This document shows positions 24,960-33,595 of a DNA stretch of 64,000 bases, in pieces. Origin of the DNA: Mycolicibacterium parafortuitum (lineage in GTDB: Bacteria; Actinomycetota; Actinomycetes; Mycobacteriales; Mycobacteriaceae); assembly GCF_002086815.1 (NCBI RefSeq), contig NZ_MVID01000002.1, forward strand, positions 62,001 through 126,000, in the 5' to 3' direction. Numbering within the stretch: the first letter of the stretch is position 1; each line of letters starts with the position of its first letter. The position numbers and the translations under genes were made by a program. Under the pieces are notes generated by a model. It ran no database searches and had not been told where the DNA came from. It was given only the letters and a program-made list of their open reading frames with translations.

Positions 24960-26896
24960 GGTGCCGGCACCTGCGCCGGGTCGTCGGCCGCGGTGAGTTC
25001 GTAGTCGGCCAGATCGGGGTGCCGCGTCATGGTCCAGTACTGCAGTACCGTCCACGGGGAGTTGGTCACCACCCGGCCGGTGGAGTTCCGGTAATAGCTC
25101 TCGACCCCGTCCTGAGCGAAAACCATTGTGCTGTTGGCCTCGTCGAGGCGACGGTTGTAGTCCTCGAATACCTCGCGGCGGCAGTCCACCGCGGTGAGTC
25201 CCTCCGACACCATCGTGGTCAGCATCTCGACGATGTAGCGGGCCTGCGCCTCGGCCAGGTTGATGAAGCTTCCGCCGGGCGGATTCGTGTTCGGCCCGAA
25301 CAGGTAGAACAGGTTCGGGTAGCCCGGGGTGGTCAGACCGAGGTAGGCGCGCGCGTCGTCGTCGTGCCACTCCTCACGCAGACTGCGGCCGTCACGCCCG
25401 AGGACCTCCAGGGGGTAGAGAAACCGCTGTTGCTGGAATCCGGTGCACAGCACGATGGTGTCGACTTCGCAGCACACCCCGTCGGCGGTCACGATGCCGC
25501 GCTCGTCGATGCGTTCGATCTTCTCGGTGACCAGGTCGACATCGTCGCGCAGCAGCGCGTCGAACCAGCCGTTGTCGAGCAGGATGCGCCGTCCGAACGG
25601 CGGGAAGGACGGTGTGGTGCGTTCGATCAGGTCGGGGCGATCGGCGAGTTTCTGGTGCAGATAGGAGGTGTAGAAGCGCCGGATCGCGTCGTTGTAGGCG
25701 TTGACCGAGTTCTTGCTGCGGTCCCACTCCGGGTCCACCACCAGCGCCGGGAACATGCCCTCGGTGTAGATCCAGTACAACCGGAACCGGTTCCACTCCC
25801 AGTACAGCGGGACGTTCTCCAGCAGCCAGTTGATGCTCTCCGATACAGGCTGGAAGTACATCTCGTTGGGCACGATCCAGTGCGGTGAGCGCTGGAAGAT
25901 GGTGACGCGGTCGACGATGTCCACCGTCGCCGTCACCACCTGCATGGCGCTGGCGCTCGCCCCGATCACTCCGACGCGACGGCCGGTCATATCGAGATCC
26001 TCCGGCCAGGCAGCCGAATGCACCGTCTCACCGGCGAACTGATCCAGACCGGGGATGTCGGGATATTTCGGCCGGTTGTGCAGACCGACGGCGGTGATCA
26101 CCGCGCGAGCGGTCACCTCCTGTGTGCGACCGTCGGCGACGACGGTCAGGTGCCACAGCTGCGAGGCCTCGTCCCAGCGCGCCGACCGCACGTCGTGGCC
26201 GAAGCGGATCGCGTCGCGAATTCCGAGTTCCTCGGACGTGGCGATCATGTAGTCGGCGATCTCGTCGCGCCGACTGAAGTGTTCGGACCAGGCCTTGGTG
26301 TTGAACGAGAAGGAGTACAGATTGCTCGGCACGTCCACCCGCGCGCCCGGATAGCGGTTCTCCCACCAGGTTCCGCCGACTTCGTCGTTCTTCTCGTAGA
26401 CGGTGTACGGGATGCCGGCGGATTTGAGTGCGCGGGCCACTACGATGCCGGACACGCCGGCGCCGATCACCGCGACGTCGAGGACATCGGTGCCGGCTCT
26501 GCCGCTCACCTTCTCCGGCACGAACGGACGCAAACCGATCTGCTCGGCGATCATCGGCGAGTACGCCTCGGACACCCGCTGCCCCATGGCCGCGGTCATC
26601 AAGCGGGAAAGCATGGCCGGGTCCGGATCCGGCATCTGCACCGGCGCACCTGCGGCCCAGGCCAGCACTGCCTCGGCGGCGGCTTCACGAACCTCGCTCT
26701 GTTGCCCCTCGGACAATCCGCCCGTGGGGTCGTCGACGAACCCGACCGGCCGCGCAACCCGGAACTCGTCCGAGATCCAGCGCTCGTCACCGGTCAACTG
26801 GGTGAGTACGGGCAGCAAGGTGGCAATGCTGGCTTCCTGCAGCGCATTTCGCAACACCCCGGGGTCCGGGGAGAAACTGGCCCGACTGACCTTCAC
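24956..26896 (-). CDS. Baeyer-Villiger monooxygenase with N-terminal extension (HAPMO type)
   Basis: A 646-residue flavoprotein. About 140 residues precede the FAD motif GAGVSG (145-150) and include LTGDERWISDEFR, the extension typical of 4-hydroxyacetophenone monooxygenases. The BVMO signature appears as FAGETVHSAAWP, and a second Rossmann loop GASASA replaces GxGxxG. The substrate should be a ketone, possibly aryl or long-chain. GTG 26896 is chosen (AGGAAGTAGGG upstream); GTG 26935 would add 13 residues. It leads the minus-strand operon through to 20528. A near relative is at 37115-39025. Confidence 0.9.
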   Translation of the reverse strand: MKVSRASFSPDPGVLRNALQEASIATLLPVLTQLTGDERWISDEFRVARPVGFVDDPTGGLSEGQQSEVREAAAEAVLAWAAGAPVQMPDPDPAMLSRLMTAAMGQRVSEAYSPMIAEQIGLRPFVPEKVSGRAGTDVLDVAVIGAGVSGIVVARALKSAGIPYTVYEKNDEVGGTWWENRYPGARVDVPSNLYSFSFNTKAWSEHFSRRDEIADYMIATSEELGIRDAIRFGHDVRSARWDEASQLWHLTVVADGRTQEVTARAVITAVGLHNRPKYPDIPGLDQFAGETVHSAAWPEDLDMTGRRVGVIGASASAMQVVTATVDIVDRVTIFQRSPHWIVPNEMYFQPVSESINWLLENVPLYWEWNRFRLYWIYTEGMFPALVVDPEWDRSKNSVNAYNDAIRRFYTSYLHQKLADRPDLIERTTPSFPPFGRRILLDNGWFDALLRDDVDLVTEKIERIDERGIVTADGVCCEVDTIVLCTGFQQQRFLYPLEVLGRDGRSLREEWHDDDARAYLGLTTPGYPNLFYLFGPNTNPPGGSFINLAEAQARYIVEMLTTMVSEGLTAVDCRREVFEDYNRRLDEANSTMVFAQDGVESYYRNSTGRVVTNSPWTVLQYWTMTRHPDLADYELTAADDPAQVPAP

Positions 26897-26944
26897 GTTC
26901 CCTACTTCCTGACTGGACGGCGACACCCACTGCACACGGTCGCG

Positions 26945-26968
26945 AACCTAACTAGAATTCAACCTAAC
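26945..26968 (-). promoter_or_regulatory. Direct-repeat motif shared with the thiolase promoter
   Basis: On the minus strand GTTAGGTT occurs twice with a 16-base period, separated by GAATTCTA. It matches 17 of 24 bases of the element at 2680-2703, including the ten-base core ATTCTAGTTA. It lies 48 bases before the BVMO start. Confidence 0.5.
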
Positions 26969-26993
26969 ATCAGAGTCGATTGCCGCCAAGAGT

Positions 26994-27012
26994 TCTCGCT
27001 CTTTCAGCGAGA
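26994..27012. repeat. Small perfect hairpin upstream of the BVMO operon
   Basis: TCTCGCT (26994-27000) and AGCGAGA (27006-27012) with a five-base loop. It lies between the end of the TetR gene and the BVMO promoter motif. It could end the TetR transcript (no T-run) or serve as an operator. Confidence 0.4.
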
Positions 27013-27073
27013 GTTAGCGTCTAATTCGTCGTCCGAGAGGCCCTATAAATCGAAACGTCGATTCACAGGTTGG

Positions 27074-28270
27074 TCATCCGCGGACGATGGCCGAAAGGAT
27101 CGCGGTCAGCGCGGCGGGGGTGGACGGCTGCTCCCGCAGATGCGCGGTCTGCGCGATATCGGACGCGACACCCGTGGCGGTCCGGGCCCGGGCACGCGCT
27201 TCGAACACGGTCAAACCCGGGCGCACGCGTTGCAACGCGCCCACCCACTCGTCGATGTGTCCGCGATGCGCCAGCAGCAGCGCCGCCCGCTGCTGTTCGG
27301 GCAGCGCCATCAGTTCCTCGTCGAAGATCCCGAACATCCGCCGGTGCGGCCCCATCGCGAGGTCGATGTAGTTACCGATCAACGCGTCGATCACCACATC
27401 ATCGGATTCCACACCGGCCAGCAGGTGGGTGGTGGCGTAGTTGACGCCCTCGATACCCCGGTTGAGAATCGTGTACAGCAGGCTGGCCTTGTTCTCGAAG
27501 TACTGGTAGATGGTCGCGATCGCCGTATCGGACTCCGCGGCGATGTCCTCGATGCTGACTTCGACGAATCCACGATCGTCGAACAGCCTCGTCGTCGTCT
27601 CGAGAATGCGTTCGCGCCGGCCCAGGGGTACGTAATCGCGGGCGGCCGAGCCTTTCCCGCGCGAGCGCGTGGCGGACAGATCGCAGAACGCGACCGCCGT
27701 GGCCATCTGCACCAGGACTCCCCAGCCTCGTTGCCGGCCGCCCGCGGAGTCGGCGGCCCGGCGAAAGCCCTGAGTGTGCGCGAACGTCGACAGCAGCGCC
27801 CAACTGACCAGTTTGACCTCCGAGTCGTCGAGATCCGTGCGCACGTCCCGCAGTACCGCAGACGCGCATGCCTCCAACCTGCGTGCCCGCAGGCGGAACT
27901 CGATCTGCGCCGTCTCGTCGAGTCGCCTGCGTTCCCGGCGCCAGAGCATGATCTCGTCACGATCGAGGGCAAGCCTGGCCAGATCCCCGATGAAGCGCTC
28001 CAGCCGTTGTCGCGGGGAGCCACCGCTGCCGGCGGCGGCCTCGGCGACATCCAGGCATATCGTGATCTGTTCCAGCACAACCCGCGCCAGGAGTTCGTGC
28101 TTGCTGCGGAAGTGCCGGTACAGGGCCGGCCCGCGCAACCCCACCGCCTGAGCGATGTCGTCCATGCTGACCTGATGAAAGCCGCGATGTTGAAACAGGC
28201 TGCCCGCCTGCTCCACGATCTGGAGCTTGCGCGGCGAATCCTTACGCGCCACCACGCTCGACTGGGTCAC
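27074..28270 (-). CDS. Double TetR-family regulator (second copy)
   Basis: A 398-residue protein with two TetR units. The N-terminal helix-turn-helix is at about residues 14-62 (VSMDDIAQAVGLRGPALYRHF), the second at about 215-265 (VSIEDIAAESDTAIATIYQYF). Its second half closely follows the regulator at 4883 (AESDTAIAT, GIEGVNYATTH). GTG 28270 is my choice; an upstream TTG or ATG would add a basic tail of unclear value. It lies directly before the BVMO operon on the same strand and is divergent from the APH-kinase gene, so both are plausible targets. Confidence 0.86.
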   Translation of the reverse strand: MTQSSVVARKDSPRKLQIVEQAGSLFQHRGFHQVSMDDIAQAVGLRGPALYRHFRSKHELLARVVLEQITICLDVAEAAAGSGGSPRQRLERFIGDLARLALDRDEIMLWRRERRRLDETAQIEFRLRARRLEACASAVLRDVRTDLDDSEVKLVSWALLSTFAHTQGFRRAADSAGGRQRGWGVLVQMATAVAFCDLSATRSRGKGSAARDYVPLGRRERILETTTRLFDDRGFVEVSIEDIAAESDTAIATIYQYFENKASLLYTILNRGIEGVNYATTHLLAGVESDDVVIDALIGNYIDLAMGPHRRMFGIFDEELMALPEQQRAALLLAHRGHIDEWVGALQRVRPGLTVFEARARARTATGVASDIAQTAHLREQPSTPAALTAILSAIVRG

Positions 28271-28436
28271 CCGGCCCCTACCCTCGCTCCACTGCCGCCC
28301 CGGCGGGCCACGCACTGGATAGCAGGTTACCGCGACGGTCACAGATTTAGAAGCCTGCATAACATTGGATCGGGGTTAGTGGCCTTCGATATCACGTAAT
28401 ACACTGCTAGATAGGTATTGACTGCCTGCCAGGTGG

Positions 28437-28464
28437 TTGACTGGCCGCACTGTCGACGTACCAT
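28437..28464 (+). promoter_or_regulatory. Possible sigma-A-type promoter for the APH kinase gene
   Basis: TTGACT (28437-28442) and TACCAT (28459-28464) are separated by 16 bases, about 100 bases before the kinase start. The boxes are a fair match to housekeeping promoters. Inference from sequence only. Confidence 0.35.
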
Positions 28465-28561
28465 CTACCTGAAACCATGAGTCGCATTCCATCGGATTGC
28501 CGTTGCGCGGACCGGTCGCTGCGACATGGAGGCGCTTCGCGGCCCGAAAGGAATGTGCGAC

Positions 28562-29623
28562 ATGCACGATGACAACCCCGGGGACAACCCGACCGAACAA
28601 CACTGGGGGATCGACCTGCGATCCCTGGACGCGGTCGTCTCCGAACGCCTCGGCGCCGACGGACTGCGCCGGGAGTTGATGGGTGGCGGCCTGTCCCAGA
28701 CCACTCTGCGCTATGTCGGCGACATCCCGGCGTGGGGCGATTCGGTGATCGTCCGGATCCCGCCCCTGCACGGGCCGCTGGAGCCCTACAACGCCTCAGG
28801 TGAGGCGGCTCTCGGCAACTGGCTGGCGGCACAGGGCATCCCGGTGCCACGGGTCATCGCGTCTGCTGCACACGAACCCCGGATCGGCCGCGGATACCTG
28901 ATCTCCGAAACCGTCGACGGGTACGTGGTGCGCGACGGCGCCCCCGGTCTCGACGACGCCGCGAAGCAGGCCATGGCCCACGCGTACGTAGACCAGCTCG
29001 TCGCCCTGCATCGGTTGGCGGATGCCGCGCGGCCCGCCGAGACGCTGGACTGGGCACCGCCCAAGACCGCGTCAGGCGTCGTGGAGCGCTGGACCCGTTC
29101 ACTGCGGGAAACCTCCCTGGTACTCCCGGATTTCCACGTGTTCCTGAGCGACTGGCTGACCCGGCGGATGCCGGACGAGGACAGCACGCCGACGGTCGTG
29201 CACGGCGACTACCGCCTCGGCAACGTCATGTGGTCGGACGCGCAGACCATCGCCGCGGTGCTGGATTGGGAGGAGGCCGGCGCCGGTGATCCCTACTTCG
29301 ACCTGGGTTGGACATTGATGGGCACCGTCGGCCCGGACGACCTGATGATGGGAATCCTGCCGCGCCACGAGTTCCTGCGGATGTACGCCGAGAAAACCGG
29401 GCGCCCGATCGACGAGGACCGTCTCATCTGGTGGGAGGTGGCCGCCGGCTGGTCGCGGATCTGTATGGAGGCCAAGGCGATCGCGTTGCTGGCCAGCGGT
29501 CACTACAGCGATGTGCGACCGCTGCTGTCGAGCTACATCAACCGACGGCTGTCCATCGTCCTGCTGGAGAAGATCCGCGCCTTCGAAGGCTCGGCCGTCT
29601 CCCTGCCCGCCGCGATCTCCTGA
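28562..29623 (+). CDS. APH-fold phosphotransferase (ACAD11-like kinase)
   Basis: A 353-residue aminoglycoside-phosphotransferase-fold protein. The catalytic loop is VVHGDYRLGN (His214, Asp216, Asn221) and the metal-binding Asp is in LDWEEAG (about residue 235). Such stand-alone proteins in catabolic clusters resemble the kinase half of mammalian ACAD10/11, which phosphorylates 4-hydroxyacyl-CoA to open a route into beta-oxidation. ATG 28562 is chosen since AAAGGA lies nine bases upstream. A small helical protein gene follows after 14 bases. The same pair recurs at 53607-55080. Confidence 0.85.
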   Translation: MHDDNPGDNPTEQHWGIDLRSLDAVVSERLGADGLRRELMGGGLSQTTLRYVGDIPAWGDSVIVRIPPLHGPLEPYNASGEAALGNWLAAQGIPVPRVIASAAHEPRIGRGYLISETVDGYVVRDGAPGLDDAAKQAMAHAYVDQLVALHRLADAARPAETLDWAPPKTASGVVERWTRSLRETSLVLPDFHVFLSDWLTRRMPDEDSTPTVVHGDYRLGNVMWSDAQTIAAVLDWEEAGAGDPYFDLGWTLMGTVGPDDLMMGILPRHEFLRMYAEKTGRPIDEDRLIWWEVAAGWSRICMEAKAIALLASGHYSDVRPLLSSYINRRLSIVLLEKIRAFEGSAVSLPAAIS

Positions 29624-29637
29624 GGAAGAACAACATC

Positions 29638-29925
29638 ATGGACTACATCGACATGTCGGTCGCGCTGGACACGATCGTGCGCACCTTGGAATCTGAGGTC
29701 ATGAGCCGGGTCGAGGACCCCTACGCCCGCGGTCAACTATGGGCCTCGACCGGCATTCTGGCCAACATCGCGGTCGACCTGCGTCGCGGCGCCGGCAACG
29801 CACCGGCGTCCGCGACGCCGTCGCCGACCGACGCGGAGTCAGCCGCAGCGCTTCTCGACAGTGTCCGGGCCGCAGTGGCCCAGCAGGCGTCCCTGCACTA
29901 CAAGAAGGCTGCCTCCGGGGCCTGA
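29638..29925 (+). CDS. Small helical protein paired with the APH kinase
   Basis: A 95-residue protein of unrecognised family, mostly helical with no signal or membrane segment. Residues 27-50 (DPYARGQLWASTGILANIAVD) match the segment EPARGELHAVIEMLDNL of the 134-residue protein at 53607-54011, which also adjoins an APH-kinase gene. The repeated pairing suggests a kinase partner, an accessory subunit or a scaffold. ATG 29638 follows GAGGAAGAA. The C-terminus contains a Ser/Thr/Pro-rich stretch and a second helix. Confidence 0.75.
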   Translation: MDYIDMSVALDTIVRTLESEVMSRVEDPYARGQLWASTGILANIAVDLRRGAGNAPASATPSPTDAESAAALLDSVRAAVAQQASLHYKKAASGA

Positions 29926-29932
29926 ACTACGC

Positions 29933-29964
29933 GCTCAGCGCGCCGGCTGAACTGCGCGCTGAGC
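29933..29964. terminator. Hairpin between convergent transcripts
   Basis: GCTCAGCGCGC (29933-29943) and GCGCGCTGAGC (29954-29964) form an 11-bp perfect stem with a ten-base loop in the last codons of the minus-strand gene. It sits where plus and minus transcripts meet. There is no T-run. Confidence 0.45.
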
Positions 29965-30936
29965 CGCCCGGACGCCCTGCATCCGCGTGATGTAGTCGTG
30001 CCACTGCACCTCGCCGTATCCGGTTCGGCCGTCCCATTCACAGTCGAAGAGTCCCATCACCAGGTAGATGTTCTGCCCGCCGTCGATCTCGGCTGAGCCG
30101 CGGGCCCGTCCGGTGATGTGGTATTCCACGTCCCGCTCGTCGACGACCCGGTAGTCGAACCCCACGATGCGCAACCCCTCGCGGCGGTAGCTGACCTGAG
30201 CCGCCTTCAACGCACGGAACTCCTTGTCCCGCAGCACGTATCCGTGCGACACCCTGGGCTCCCCATCGGCTGATTCACCGGTGTGGGTCAGCAGTGTGAG
30301 CTCGTTTCCGATGTGCACCAGGTCGAAGGTGCCGATGGTGTGACCGACCTCGGCGCGCGGGCTCCACGAGTGGTCACGGTTGGCCACACAGTCCACTTCG
30401 TGCGCGATGCCGTCGATCGTGACGCTGCCCCGCACCGCCATGGTCTGGTCGATGTGGCCGGAAGGTTCGGTACCGGTCCGGTTGGCCGGCGCATCACGGC
30501 GCGGACCACGATGGAAGGCCACGAAACCCTCAGGGCCGTCCGGGATCTTGGTGGCCGACAGATCCGCCGGTTCCATCAGCGCCTCGAAGGTGAGCTCGGC
30601 GGTCATCCGCCCGCAGGCCGAACGGTAGGTCAGGTCGTAGACCCGCGGCGCGGGCCGGCCCTTCACCGAGACGCCCGAGTCCAACGAGAAGTCCGACAGC
30701 CGCGCCGCCCCGATCGGACTGTTGTACTGCATGTCGCACATCTCCATGTCGAGCACGGAGTCGCAGAATTGCGAGAAGGCGTACACCTTGGTGGTCGCGA
30801 CACCGGTGTTCAACCGGAAGCCCATCCAGAAGTGCAGACGGATGCCGTCGGTGGTCAGGGCCGAGAACCAGTGCGTCTCCAGCCAGCGCGGATCGCGGTA
30901 GGACGGTCGGGCGAACTCGGCGTAGCTACGGCTCAC
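29935..30936 (-). CDS. DUF7064/AttH-like lipocalin-fold protein
   Basis: A 333-residue protein without signal peptide. The RDHSWSPRAEVG motif (around residue 200) and two beta-rich halves are those of the DUF7064/DUF7065 proteins, related to hydroxyneurosporene hydratase CrtC and AttH, which bind hydrophobic isoprenoid-like molecules. No reaction has been assigned. GTG 30936 has GAGGA four bases before. The stop-start gap to the acyl-CoA synthetase upstream is about 30 bases, so they form an operon. A second member, also next to an acyl-CoA synthetase, is at 58568-59563. Confidence 0.78.
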   Translation of the reverse strand: MSRSYAEFARPSYRDPRWLETHWFSALTTDGIRLHFWMGFRLNTGVATTKVYAFSQFCDSVLDMEMCDMQYNSPIGAARLSDFSLDSGVSVKGRPAPRVYDLTYRSACGRMTAELTFEALMEPADLSATKIPDGPEGFVAFHRGPRRDAPANRTGTEPSGHIDQTMAVRGSVTIDGIAHEVDCVANRDHSWSPRAEVGHTIGTFDLVHIGNELTLLTHTGESADGEPRVSHGYVLRDKEFRALKAAQVSYRREGLRIVGFDYRVVDERDVEYHITGRARGSAEIDGGQNIYLVMGLFDCEWDGRTGYGEVQWHDYITRMQGVRAAQRAVQPAR

Positions 30937-30967
30937 GCTCTCCTCGTTTCTGCTGTGAAAGGGTCGG

Positions 30968-32506
30968 TCAGGCCGGCTGCGTGGCGCGGTAGCGCTTCAC
31001 GAGCTCGGTCTTCATGAGCTTGCCGTTGGTGTTCCGGGGCATCGCGTCGATCACGTCGACCGAACGCGGACATTTGAACTTCGCCAGCCGCGACCGGCAG
31101 AACTCGATGATCTCGGCCTCGATCCCGTCGGTCGGCACGCCCGGGCGCAGCTCCACCACGGCTTTGACCGCCTCGCCCATGTCCTCGTCCGGGACACCGA
31201 TCACCGCGACGTCGGCGACCGCGGGATGCGCGGCCAGCACATCCTCGACCTCACGCGGGTAGATGTTCACGCCTCCGGAGACGATGGTGAAGCCGACCCG
31301 GTCGGTGAGGTACAGGTATCCGTCCTCGTCGAGGTAGCCGATGTCCCCGTTGGTGCTCATCGAGCCGTCCGCGCTCTGGGCCGCCTTGGTCTTCTCCGGA
31401 TCGTTGAGGTACTGAAAGTTGGTGGCGCCCTTGATCCATACCACTCCGGGCTGGCCGGCAGGCAGCTGCTCCCCGTCGGGGCCGAGGATGAACAACTCCC
31501 CCACCAGCGGCTTGCCCACCGTCCCGGGATGGGCCAGCCACTCGTGCGAGTCGCAGATGACGCTGCCGTTGGCCTCGGTCGAGCCGTAGTACTCGAACAG
31601 GATCGGGCCCAGCCAGTCGATCATCGCGCGCTTCACCGACGGCGGGCACGGCGCGGCGCCGTGCGCGATGGCCTCCAGGCTCGACACGTCGTACTTCTCC
31701 CGCACCTCGGCCGGCAGTTGCAGGATGCGCGACAGCATCGTCGGCACCACAAGCGAATTGGTGACTCCGTACTGCTCCACCAGTTGCAGGAAGCGCTCAG
31801 CGTCGAACTTCGGCATGATCACGCAGGTTCCGCCGCAGCGCAGCGATTCGGCCGTGGCGCTCTGCGGGCCGGAGTGATACAGCGGCGCCGGCTGCAGGAA
31901 CACCATGTCCGCGCGGGTGTGGTAGACCTTCGGCACCAACTGGAAGATCGGCAACGGATCAGCGGGATCCAGGTCCAGACGTGGCCGCAGAACACCTTTC
32001 GGCTTGCCGGTCGTCCCCGACGAGTAGAGCAGGGCAAGACCGAGCCGTTCGTCGGCGACCGGCGAGGTCGGGTACTGCGCCACCACCTCGTCGAGGTCCT
32101 CGAAGCCGTCGAGTCCCTCCGGCCTGTCCACCATCAGCCACCGCTCCACGTGCGGACAGCGGGCCGGCAACTCGCGGGCCACGTCGAGAACGGCGCGGGT
32201 GGTGACAACGACCCGGGCCGCACTGTCGTTGACGATGTAGGCCGCCTCGTCCGCGGTGAGGTGGAAGTTGATCAGCGTGTAGTACAGCCCGGTGCGTTCG
32301 CCCGCGCCCTGCGCCACCACGTTCGCGAGACAGTTCTCCATCATGTAGGCCACCCGGTCTCCCGGCTGGATCCCGATGTCCCGGTAGAAGTGCGCAAGCT
32401 GGTTCGCCGCGGCTTCGAACTGGGCGTAGGTGAGGCTCGCGCCGGAGTCCGCCATCACCAGCGCGATGCGGTCCGGGTACTGCAGAGCTCGCTTGCCGGG
32501 GTACAT
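30968..32506 (-). CDS. Acyl-CoA synthetase (ANL superfamily)
   Basis: A 512-residue adenylate-forming ligase. The motifs are LLYSSGTTGKPKG (P-loop), YYGSTEANG, the hinge region GDIGYLDEDGYLYLTDR and the catalytic lysine in NTNGKLMK. It should activate a carboxylic acid to its CoA thioester. ATG 32506 (MYPGKRALQ) is chosen because an AAGGAGG lies about ten bases upstream and the paralogue at 57008 starts the same way; an ATG 48 bases further up is possible. It heads an operon with the DUF7064-type gene. Confidence 0.9.
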   Translation of the reverse strand: MYPGKRALQYPDRIALVMADSGASLTYAQFEAAANQLAHFYRDIGIQPGDRVAYMMENCLANVVAQGAGERTGLYYTLINFHLTADEAAYIVNDSAARVVVTTRAVLDVARELPARCPHVERWLMVDRPEGLDGFEDLDEVVAQYPTSPVADERLGLALLYSSGTTGKPKGVLRPRLDLDPADPLPIFQLVPKVYHTRADMVFLQPAPLYHSGPQSATAESLRCGGTCVIMPKFDAERFLQLVEQYGVTNSLVVPTMLSRILQLPAEVREKYDVSSLEAIAHGAAPCPPSVKRAMIDWLGPILFEYYGSTEANGSVICDSHEWLAHPGTVGKPLVGELFILGPDGEQLPAGQPGVVWIKGATNFQYLNDPEKTKAAQSADGSMSTNGDIGYLDEDGYLYLTDRVGFTIVSGGVNIYPREVEDVLAAHPAVADVAVIGVPDEDMGEAVKAVVELRPGVPTDGIEAEIIEFCRSRLAKFKCPRSVDVIDAMPRNTNGKLMKTELVKRYRATQPA

Positions 32507-32676
32507 CGGGGTGGTGCCTCCTTGGACTTTCGGCGTGACCCACCACATCGTCATGGTGGGCCCGCACTCGATTGCGGAAATCCTACTTGCACCTTCGCGT
32601 GATCAACAAGAGGGCGTTTAGCTGGGATTACCGCATCTGATGTGATTTTGCGTTATAGCTCGATGGTTCGCGGAGA

Positions 32677-33060
32677 TCAGTCCGGCGCGGCCATCAGCCA
32701 ACTGATCCCACCCGGGGCGATGAACCGGGCCTCGTCATCGAGCACCTGCTGCAGCACGCCGGCGGTAAGCATCCGATCGACCATCGCCTCGACCTCGTCG
32801 TACCGCTCGAAGGTCAGCTCGGTGACCGCTGCGACATCGGCCACCACCTGGTCGCCCCGCGCGACGGCGAGCCGGCGCACGAGCGCGTCGTCGCCGATCG
32901 CATAGTGCCGCCGGTACACCTTCGGCCGCCCACCCACGAGACGGCCGATCAGCTGGATGTGCCTGGTCTCGTAGTACTCGATGAATGCTTCCCTGGACAG
33001 CTCCGGGCGCTTGCGGATGAACATGATGAGCGTCACCACAAAATCAGAATAACGACTCAC
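32677..33060 (-). CDS. EthD-domain protein
   Basis: A 127-residue dimeric alpha+beta barrel protein of the EthD family (FIRKRPELSREAFIEYYETRH at the N-terminus, FIAPGGISWLM at the end). EthD proteins accompany P450 or oxygenase systems (ethyl tert-butyl ether degradation) and quinone or cyclase chemistry, mostly with unproved function. GTG 33060 starts the gene. It is divergent from the P450 gene across a 535-base gap, which fits a link with the P450. Confidence 0.83.
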   Translation of the reverse strand: MSRYSDFVVTLIMFIRKRPELSREAFIEYYETRHIQLIGRLVGGRPKVYRRHYAIGDDALVRRLAVARGDQVVADVAAVTELTFERYDEVEAMVDRMLTAGVLQQVLDDEARFIAPGGISWLMAAPD

Positions 33061-33595
33061 CGATGGCGCGCGGGCTCCGTGCCGAGAACATCCCCGTCCG
33101 CGTCCGAAAATGCCCTTATTTTCCTAATATTTCGGATACTCCAGCGGCCCGCCGACACGGGCAATAGCCCCAACCATTGGCCAGCGTAGGCGTAACTCTG
33201 AATCACGTCGCGACCATAAGCCCAGGTCAGAGCCGGATCGCCAGCCGGCCGCGCATGCCGGGGCGGCGGCCGGATCCGGCCGCGGGATGAATCACCCCCG
33301 ACGATGCCCGCCCCCTGGGCAATACAGCAGAACTGGAATTAACTACAACAGGCCGCAGGTTGGCGGATCAAAGGGCCCCCAACGAACAGAGAGCTACTTT
33401 GACTATCGGAATACACACTGTTCACAGTGCATTTATCACACCTCTAGCAACCCATTCCGCTGCCAAGAGAGATGCCTGCCCGGCCTGCACCTTGACGCCC
33501 CGAGAGCTTGTATGTGATGCTATCGCCAATCACTGTTGTGACAGAGATCATCAATTTTCCAGCGGAGTGATCCCAACTTTCCAGGAGGGCCTCAA
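33061..33595. other. Long divergent intergenic region before the P450 gene
   Basis: A 535-base gap between the EthD gene (minus) and the P450 gene (plus). No credible gene was found; the short frame at 33287-33517 has no ribosome site and random composition. It contains an 18-bp perfect palindrome at 33266-33283 and A/T-rich tracts at 33330-33345, 33400-33450 and 33500-33580 that should hold the promoters. The length suggests a long regulated leader. Confidence 0.6.
33266..33283. promoter_or_regulatory. 18-bp perfect palindrome in the P450 upstream region
   Basis: GCGGCCGGATCCGGCCGC reads identically on both strands, 313 bases before the P450 start. With no spacer it is either a compact operator or a short cruciform. 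High GC raises the chance of coincidence. Confidence 0.4.

Noticed and set aside
26018..28399. 793-residue plus-strand open frame across the BVMO and double-TetR genes
   Set aside because: Antisense shadow of two clearly recognised minus-strand genes; no domain and no ribosome site.
28562..29623. Aminoglycoside resistance gene
   Set aside because: The fold is shared with aminoglycoside phosphotransferases, but the catabolic setting and ACAD11-like context make resistance unlikely; the same applies to 54013-55080.
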